Assembly (NCBI RefSeq): GCF_965139615.1 | Contig: NZ_CBCSIQ010000002.1 | Coordinates: 1 to 64,000, forward strand | Length of the DNA stretch: 64,000 bases | Reading direction: 5' to 3' | Source: Kerstersia similis | GTDB lineage: Bacteria; Pseudomonadota; Gammaproteobacteria; Burkholderiales; Burkholderiaceae_B | Shown here: piece after piece, positions 59,058 to 64,000 of the stretch | Position numbering within the stretch: position 1 is the first letter of the stretch | How the letters are laid out: every line of letters begins with the position of its first letter | Program-made: the position numbers and the translations under genes | Notes under the pieces: model-generated | The model's database searches: none | What the model saw: only the letters and a program-made list of their open reading frames with translations | Told to the model about the DNA's origin: nothing

Positions 59058-60785
59058 TTAGGCCTCGGGATGGGCGGTTTTAGGCTTGCGCCGGCTCGTC
59101 TTTTTGGCTGGCGCCGCTGAGGTGGCGGCGCTTGGGTCAGCCGTTGTGGTTGTTGTGGCCGTTGACTGCGTGGCAGCGGCATCAGACGGCTGGGCCGTTG
59201 CGGCCGGGCGGGTCGCGTCGGTTGCGGGAGCAGCGGCCGAAGACACCGTGCTTTCCGGCTGTTTGCCGGACTTGGGGGCTCGGGTGCTTTTGCTGCCTTT
59301 GCTGCTTTTGGTGTCTTTGGGGGCGGAACGGCCTGTTTCTGCTTGGGCAGGGCGGTCCGTCGTTGCCGTGGCCGGCGTTGCCGCAACGGCGGGTGTATCC
59401 GGGCCACTCGGCTGGCCGCTGGCAAGGTGAGCTGCGGAGGCAAGGTCCGCATGTGCTGTTTTGCGATTGCTATTGCGGCTATTGCGCTGCGTTGCCGCGG
59501 TTCTGCGTGTGGGTTTCTTGGCGTTGGCCTGCACTGCGTCAGCGGGCAAGGCCTCTGCAGCCAGAGGCTCGGTGCTGGCGGTAGCTGGAGCGTCTGACGT
59601 TGCAGCCTGGGCGCGCGAAACCGCAGGGGCGGCTGTGGCGATTTCGGCGGCTGGGGTTGAGGGCGCTGATGAAGCGGCCACCAGGGCGGCCGTGGACGTG
59701 GCGCTCAATGGATCTGCCTCGGCGTCAGCCGTTGCCGGTTGCGCGGCCTGGCGGGGGCGTGTGTCACGTTGCCGTTCGCGCAGGCTGCCGTCGCCGTGGC
59801 GTTCGTCATCCTTGCTTTTTTTCCGCTCGCCCTGGCGTTTATCCTTGTCCCGCCGCTCATCCCGCCGGCGCGGCTGCTCTGCGCCTTTTTCGGATGGGTC
59901 GCTGCCTTCATGGCCGCGTTCGTCGCTGCTCGCCGGGCTTTCCACCAAGGCGGCATTGCCATCTCGCCAGACATAGGTGCCCGAGCGTTCATCGCGGCCC
60001 ACGCGTAGCAGGCCTCTGGCTTGGGCTTCCTCTAGCAGATTGCCGAAGGCGCGAAAGCCGTAGTACGACTCATTGAAATCCGGGCGCCGCCGCTTGATGG
60101 CGTCTTTCAGCACGGATGCCCAGAGCTTGCTGCCATCGCCCCGTTCCGACGATAGGGCATCATAGGTTTCCATGGTGATTTCAAGCGCTTGGGCACGCCG
60201 GGTGTCCAGATCTTCGCGGCGGGGGCGGTTGTCCTCCGGGCTGGCGTTGCGTTTGCCTGCGCTGCCGTCACGGCTGCTGCCCTGGCGGCCGGAACGTCGT
60301 GCCTGCTCGCGCACCAGATCATCGTAGAAAATGAATTCATCGCAGTTGGCGATCAACAGGTCGGACGTCGATTGCTTCACGCCGACGCCTATGACTTGCT
60401 TGGCATTTTCACGCAGCTTCGATACCAGCGGGGAAAAGTCGGAATCCCCGCTGATGATGACGAAGGTATCGACATGCGACTTGGTGTAGCACAAGTCCAG
60501 CGCATCCACGACCAGCCGGATGTCTGCCGAGTTTTTGCCGGAGTGGCGCACATGGGGGATTTCGATCAGTTCGAAATTCGCCTCATGCATGGCGTTCTTG
60601 AAGCCCTTATAGCGATCCCAGTCGCAATAGGCCTTCTTCACCACAATGCTGCCCTTGACCAGCAAGCGTTCCAGTACCGGGCGGATGTCGAACTGCTCGT
60701 ATTGGGCATCACGCACGCCCAGCGCAACATTCTCGAAATCGCAGAAAACGGCCATGCTGATGCTGTCGTTATTGCTTGTTGCCAT
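59058..60785 (-). CDS. NYN-domain putative ribonuclease with LOTUS/OST-HTH domain and low-complexity tail
   Basis: A 575-residue protein. Residues about 8-160 are a NYN (LabA/DUF88, PIN-like) nuclease domain, with acidic residues in MAVFCDFENVALG and VIISGDSDFSPLVSKLRENAK and a SADIRLVVDALDL segment. Residues about 210-285 resemble an OST-HTH/LOTUS RNA-binding domain (KLWASVLKDAIKRRRPDFNESYYGFRAFGNLLEEA). From about 300 on it is disordered: first Arg/Lys/Asp-rich (RRRDERRDKDKRQGERKKSK), then Ala/Thr/Pro-rich with a KKTSRRKPK end. It likely binds or cuts RNA. ATG 60785 chosen. It is divergent from the PAS-GGDEF-EAL gene. Confidence 0.85.
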   Translation of the reverse strand: MATSNNDSISMAVFCDFENVALGVRDAQYEQFDIRPVLERLLVKGSIVVKKAYCDWDRYKGFKNAMHEANFELIEIPHVRHSGKNSADIRLVVDALDLCYTKSHVDTFVIISGDSDFSPLVSKLRENAKQVIGVGVKQSTSDLLIANCDEFIFYDDLVREQARRSGRQGSSRDGSAGKRNASPEDNRPRREDLDTRRAQALEITMETYDALSSERGDGSKLWASVLKDAIKRRRPDFNESYYGFRAFGNLLEEAQARGLLRVGRDERSGTYVWRDGNAALVESPASSDERGHEGSDPSEKGAEQPRRRDERRDKDKRQGERKKSKDDERHGDGSLRERQRDTRPRQAAQPATADAEADPLSATSTAALVAASSAPSTPAAEIATAAPAVSRAQAATSDAPATASTEPLAAEALPADAVQANAKKPTRRTAATQRNSRNSNRKTAHADLASAAHLASGQPSGPDTPAVAATPATATTDRPAQAETGRSAPKDTKSSKGSKSTRAPKSGKQPESTVSSAAAPATDATRPAATAQPSDAAATQSTATTTTTADPSAATSAAPAKKTSRRKPKTAHPEA

Positions 60786-60991
60786 GCGTGAAAGTCCCGA
60801 AAAAACATACAAAAACTGCATATTAATGTGTTTCTATGCGAGAGGCGTGCAAAAGTCCGGATTTGTGTGATGGCGGATGCTGTAACACATGGTGTATAAA
60901 TCAGCCTGATCGCAGTACGGCTGAACCGCTAGGACGATTCTGGGTTCGCTCTGAGGTATTTCGCGGCTGGATTGCAAAAGAGAGCGTATCA

Positions 60992-63316
60992 ATGGAAAAA
61001 GAAGAAGACTTTGGTACGTGCGATGAAAGGCTTCCTTTGGCATTGTTCGAGGAAGCAGCGGTGGCTATGGTATTTATGGACCGTGCGAGCCGTGTTTATT
61101 TTTTCAATCGTGCGTCGGAGCGGCTCTGGGGTTATGGCCGTTCGGAAGTTTTGGGGCGCGATGCCGGGTTCTTGCTGCCTGCTTCCTTGCGGTGCAGCAG
61201 TCCGTTGTTGGGCGGCCTGTCGCCTGCGGAATGTGACCATGAGCAGGCCGAGGCCATTTGTTCCGCGCAGGGGCGCGATGTTCGCGTGGTGCGCAAGGAT
61301 GGCAGCCATGTCGGTGCCGTGATGGCGCTGGTGCAGTTGGGCGATGGTGGCAGTTTGCTGGTCGGCCTGTGCCGTGGTGTGCAATGCGAAGAAGTCAGGC
61401 TGGAGCCCTGGAAGAAGCTGGAAGGCGGCGATGGCTGCCAGTTGTGGTCGCCGCATGAGCAGGCGCGGCAGGCTCAGGAACAGAAAATCCGGGAACTCGA
61501 ACGCGATATGCTGGCTGCCTTGACCAGCGGCATGTCTTTTGAAGAGCTGGGCCGGTATCTATGCCAGCAAGTGCATGGCATTGCGCCGGAGGTGTTGCCT
61601 TCCCTGATGACCGTGGATCTGGAAGCGGGAACGCTGCAGGAATGGTACATGGGTTTCCTGCCGGACGCTTATGTCAGCGCCATTGTCGGGCAAGGCGTAG
61701 GCGAAGGCGTCGGTAGCTGTGGCACGGCGGCGGCGCGCGGAGTGCGCGTCCCGGCCTACGATATCGCGACCGATCCGCTCTGGAATAATTTCCGGGCCGT
61801 GGCGCTGGCGCACGGTTTGCATGCGTGCTGGTCCTATCCCATCAAGCGCCGCGATGGCAGTGTGGCGGCCACTTTCTCGTTCTACTCCAGGGATGCGCGT
61901 TGGCCGTCAGCCTTGCACGAAAGAATTATCAGTGCCTGCGTGCACTTGTGCGCCTTGGCGGTGGAGCGTGAAGAAAGCCGGCAGCAAATGGCCAGGCTGG
62001 TGCAGTCCGATGCCTTGACGGGGCTGCCCAACCGGGGGCGCCTGCATGATTATGTCGATGCGCTGTTACGCCGTTCTCCTGAGCAGGAAATGGGTTTTTT
62101 CTGCCTGGATATCGACCGTTTGCAGGATATCAACGCGACCTTGGGCCATGTGGCAGGCGATCATGCCCTGGTGCAGCTGGCCAATGCCTTGCAGCAGGTG
62201 CTGAAATCCGGCGAGTTCCTGTGTCGTGCGGAAGGCGATTTGTTCGTGATCGTGATTCCGGGCTGCACCATTCGCCATGCGGCAGTGATGGCCGAGCGGC
62301 TGCTGGCTGCCGTGCGTGTGCCGGTGAATCTCGGCGGGCATCAATTGAGCATGTCCGCCAGTATTGGCATCAGCCATTACCCCGATGGCAAGCTGGACCG
62401 CGATACGCTTTTCAATAACGCCAAGAACGCCATGTATCGCGCCAAGCAGTCCGGTGGCGATGCCTACCAGTTTTTCAGCCCGGAAATGAACCAGCTGGCG
62501 CGTAGCCGCTTGCTGCTGGGCGCCGCGTTGAAGCGCGCCATTGCCAACAATGCACTGACGCTGGCGTACCAGCCGCAGGTCTATACGGCCAACGGCCAGT
62601 TGCATTGCATGGAAGCATTGGCGCGTTGGCATGACCCCAAATTGGGAGAAATTCCGCCGGGCCGTTTTATCAATCTGGCCGAGGAAATCGGCCAGATCGA
62701 CGCGATCGGCGCCTGGGCACTCCGCGAAGCCTGCCGCCAGCTGGCGCAGTGGCGCAGCGATGGCCTGAAGGTTCCTGCCGTGGCGGTGAATCTGTCGCCT
62801 TTCAATTTCCGCAATCGTGAATTGCCGGCCATGCTGGCGGATCTGCTGCGGGAGTACGATTTGCAGGGCACGGATCTGACCATAGAAATTACCGAGAGCG
62901 CCATGATGGCCATGACGCCGGAAATGCAGGATCTGCTGCATCGTGTCCGGCAACTGGGCATCGGTTTGTCGGTGGACGATTTCGGAACGGGTTTCTCCAG
63001 CCTGTCCAATCTGGTGAATCTGCCCGTCACGGAAGTCAAGATCGACCGCAGCTTTATCAATAAAAGCCAGGAAGATCCCCGCTTGCAGGCGCTGGTGGCG
63101 GCCGTGATCGGGATTGGGCGCAGCCTGGGTCTGGCAGTGGTCGCAGAAGGCGTGGAGACGCGTGGGCAATGCGAGTTACTGGTGGCTTACCGCTGCCCGA
63201 TTTCCCAGGGCTATCTGTTTTCACGCCCCTTGCCGGCGGCCGAGGTGCCGGCCTGGCTCAAACAGCTGGAAGGTGATAGCGGTTTTGTCTTTCAGCGTTG
63301 CCAGGGCGGGGATTGA
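60992..63316 (+). CDS. PAS-GAF-GGDEF-EAL protein, probable c-di-GMP phosphodiesterase
   Basis: A 774-residue multidomain protein. A PAS domain occupies about residues 12-120 (ALFEEAAVAMVFMDRASRVYFFNRASERLWGY), a GAF domain about 165-325, a GGDEF domain about 340-490 and an EAL domain about 510-760. The GGDEF active site is degenerate, reading AEGDLF at about 413-418. The EAL domain keeps EAL at 541-543, the DDFGTGFSSLSNL loop and KIDRSFI, so c-di-GMP hydrolysis is likely. No membrane helix is seen. ATG 60992 chosen; the longer frame upstream has no domain. Confidence 0.9.
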   Translation: MEKEEDFGTCDERLPLALFEEAAVAMVFMDRASRVYFFNRASERLWGYGRSEVLGRDAGFLLPASLRCSSPLLGGLSPAECDHEQAEAICSAQGRDVRVVRKDGSHVGAVMALVQLGDGGSLLVGLCRGVQCEEVRLEPWKKLEGGDGCQLWSPHEQARQAQEQKIRELERDMLAALTSGMSFEELGRYLCQQVHGIAPEVLPSLMTVDLEAGTLQEWYMGFLPDAYVSAIVGQGVGEGVGSCGTAAARGVRVPAYDIATDPLWNNFRAVALAHGLHACWSYPIKRRDGSVAATFSFYSRDARWPSALHERIISACVHLCALAVEREESRQQMARLVQSDALTGLPNRGRLHDYVDALLRRSPEQEMGFFCLDIDRLQDINATLGHVAGDHALVQLANALQQVLKSGEFLCRAEGDLFVIVIPGCTIRHAAVMAERLLAAVRVPVNLGGHQLSMSASIGISHYPDGKLDRDTLFNNAKNAMYRAKQSGGDAYQFFSPEMNQLARSRLLLGAALKRAIANNALTLAYQPQVYTANGQLHCMEALARWHDPKLGEIPPGRFINLAEEIGQIDAIGAWALREACRQLAQWRSDGLKVPAVAVNLSPFNFRNRELPAMLADLLREYDLQGTDLTIEITESAMMAMTPEMQDLLHRVRQLGIGLSVDDFGTGFSSLSNLVNLPVTEVKIDRSFINKSQEDPRLQALVAAVIGIGRSLGLAVVAEGVETRGQCELLVAYRCPISQGYLFSRPLPAAEVPAWLKQLEGDSGFVFQRCQGGD

Positions 63317-63432
63317 GGGCAGGGATTGAACCCCAGGCGCTTGTTTGGTGTTTGTCCTTGTCCTGTCTGCGGGACTCCGATTGTGCGGTAACGCCGACGC
63401 CTTCGTGTGTCACTCAGGCAAGCAGCCTGGCA

Positions 63433-63464
63433 TGAAAAAACAGGCGCCGCAAAGCGGGCGCCTG
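63433..63464 (-). terminator. Terminator of the minus-strand antiporter gene
   Basis: Read on the minus strand, CAGGCGCC and GGCGCCTG arms (63441-63448 and 63457-63464) form a stem with an eight-base loop, followed by TTTTTTC. It lies about 80 bases after the antiporter stop codon. Confidence 0.8.
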
Positions 63465-63543
63465 CCAGGCTGGCCTCATGAGTCGGCCCAGGCCGGTTCT
63501 TCCCAAGCCACTTGCCCAGGCCGTAAGTTCAGGCCTCGTTTGT

Positions 63544-64000
63544 TCAAGCCACTTGACGGCGGTTGGCGGCCAGGCGGCGTTTCAGGCTGATTTCCGCCAT
63601 GTCGATTTCCTGCACCAGTCCACGCATGGTTTCATCATTGATGAGATTCTTGCGGCGCTGGGCATAGATGGCCCGCCGTTCCGCCTGCAGCCCGCGCAGG
63701 CGCATTTCCTGTTCGATGATATAGCGCTGCTTGCGTTCGATGATCGCTCGGGAGTCGCTTTGGCCTTCTGCATCTTCCTCGGGATCTTCATTGCCTTCGG
63801 GCTGATGGGCTTCCATCATTTCGATGCGGCGGCGGTATTCCTTGGTCAGCAGGCCGATGATTTCCTGGTGCTGCGTCAGCCATTTTTCGTCATGCGAGGC
63901 AATTTCGGCATCGGTAATGGCCATGCTGTTGATGGCTTGCTGGCAGGCCTGGATACGCGCCAGCCGTTCTTCTTCTTCGGCGTGGTCGGCGGTAGGCTTG
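63544..64000 (-). CDS. C-terminal part of a CPA1-type Na+/H+ antiporter (partial)
   Basis: The frame is open from the window edge to the stop at 63544, giving at least 152 residues; the 5' part lies beyond base 64000. The visible part is cytoplasmic, charged and helical: EEEERLARIQACQQAINSM, then a run with KEYRRRIEMME, an acidic linker, and REIDMAEI-like DETMRGLVQEIDMAEISLKRRL at the end. This matches the cytoplasmic tail of bacterial CPA1-family Na+/H+ antiporters (YjcE-like) as I recall them; the membrane part is not in view. An internal ATG at 63924 is not the start. Confidence 0.65.
   Translation of the reverse strand, partial: KPTADHAEEEERLARIQACQQAINSMAITDAEIASHDEKWLTQHQEIIGLLTKEYRRRIEMMEAHQPEGNEDPEEDAEGQSDSRAIIERKQRYIIEQEMRLRGLQAERRAIYAQRRKNLINDETMRGLVQEIDMAEISLKRRLAANRRQVA

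Overview
The window looks like chromosome from a GC-rich betaproteobacterium of the order Burkholderiales, most likely family Alcaligenaceae (Bordetella/Alcaligenes/Kerstersia-like). The pointers are gene neighbourhoods known from that group: NUDIX-aat-bpt-pyrD, EI24-CinA-like, a phasin, a siroheme sulfite/nitrite reductase followed by a DUF934 gene, and a pgi gene sitting among polysaccharide genes. The genus is inference. I see no rRNA, tRNA, CRISPR array or intact mobile element. The first 172 bases are an imperfect 86-bp tandem repeat full of ambiguous bases, as at an unresolved contig edge.

Layout. 0.6-12.6 kb: scattered regulators and small metabolic units (AraC, flavin reductase, a solute-binding-like protein without signal peptide, EI24, CinA-like, IclR, phasin, LysR with a divergent acetyl-CoA hydrolase/CoA-transferase, and LysR with a divergent flavodoxin-tautomerase-NTF2 operon). 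12.6-16.8 kb, minus strand: pyrD, bpt, aat, NUDIX and a conserved unknown. 17.1-20.7 kb: a four-gene MCE lipid-transport operon (STAS-MlaE permease, ATPase, MCE protein, PqiC-like lipoprotein) with a strong terminator. 21.0-25.2 kb: a cyanide-insensitive-type cytochrome bd oxidase, a long DUF2474-type small subunit and a MocR regulator, all translationally coupled. 25.5-27.8 kb: sulfite/nitrite reductase plus DUF934.

27.8-41.3 kb is an AT-rich, mosaic surface-polysaccharide region. On the minus strand it holds a CapD/PglF-type dehydratase, a DegT aminotransferase, an ATP-grasp ligase, an ACC-deaminase/D-cysteine-desulfhydrase-like PLP enzyme, a PglC-type phosphoglycosyl transferase and a GNAT acyltransferase. 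On the plus strand it holds UDP-glucose dehydrogenase, a Wzx-type flippase and a Wzy-type polymerase/ligase, with a decayed IS5-family element and a truncated IS3-family element on either side of wzx-wzy. No ordinary glycosyltransferase is visible.

41.3-52.8 kb is the export and supply half: Wza, Wzc tyrosine autokinase, a GfcA-like secreted peptide, YjbH/GfcD, a secreted MORN-repeat protein and Wzb phosphatase, then GalU, a UDP-glucose-dehydrogenase paralogue lacking the catalytic Cys, and Pgi. Together these give a plausible route from sugar phosphate to UDP-sugars, an aminosugar-primed lipid carrier, flipping, polymerisation and export under Wzc/Wzb control.

52.8-64.0 kb: a Cache-GGDEF diguanylate cyclase, CadR with a divergent CadA-type metal ATPase and a textbook MerR operator, a GNAT enzyme, a DedA protein, a NYN-LOTUS putative RNA-binding nuclease, a divergent PAS-GAF-GGDEF-EAL protein with a degenerate GGDEF, and the C-terminal part of a CPA1-type Na+/H+ antiporter running off the end. 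The best candidates for something undescribed are the ATP-grasp plus ACC-deaminase-like pair beside an aminosugar pathway, the YjbH-MORN export variant, and the Cys-less sugar-nucleotide dehydrogenase paralogue.
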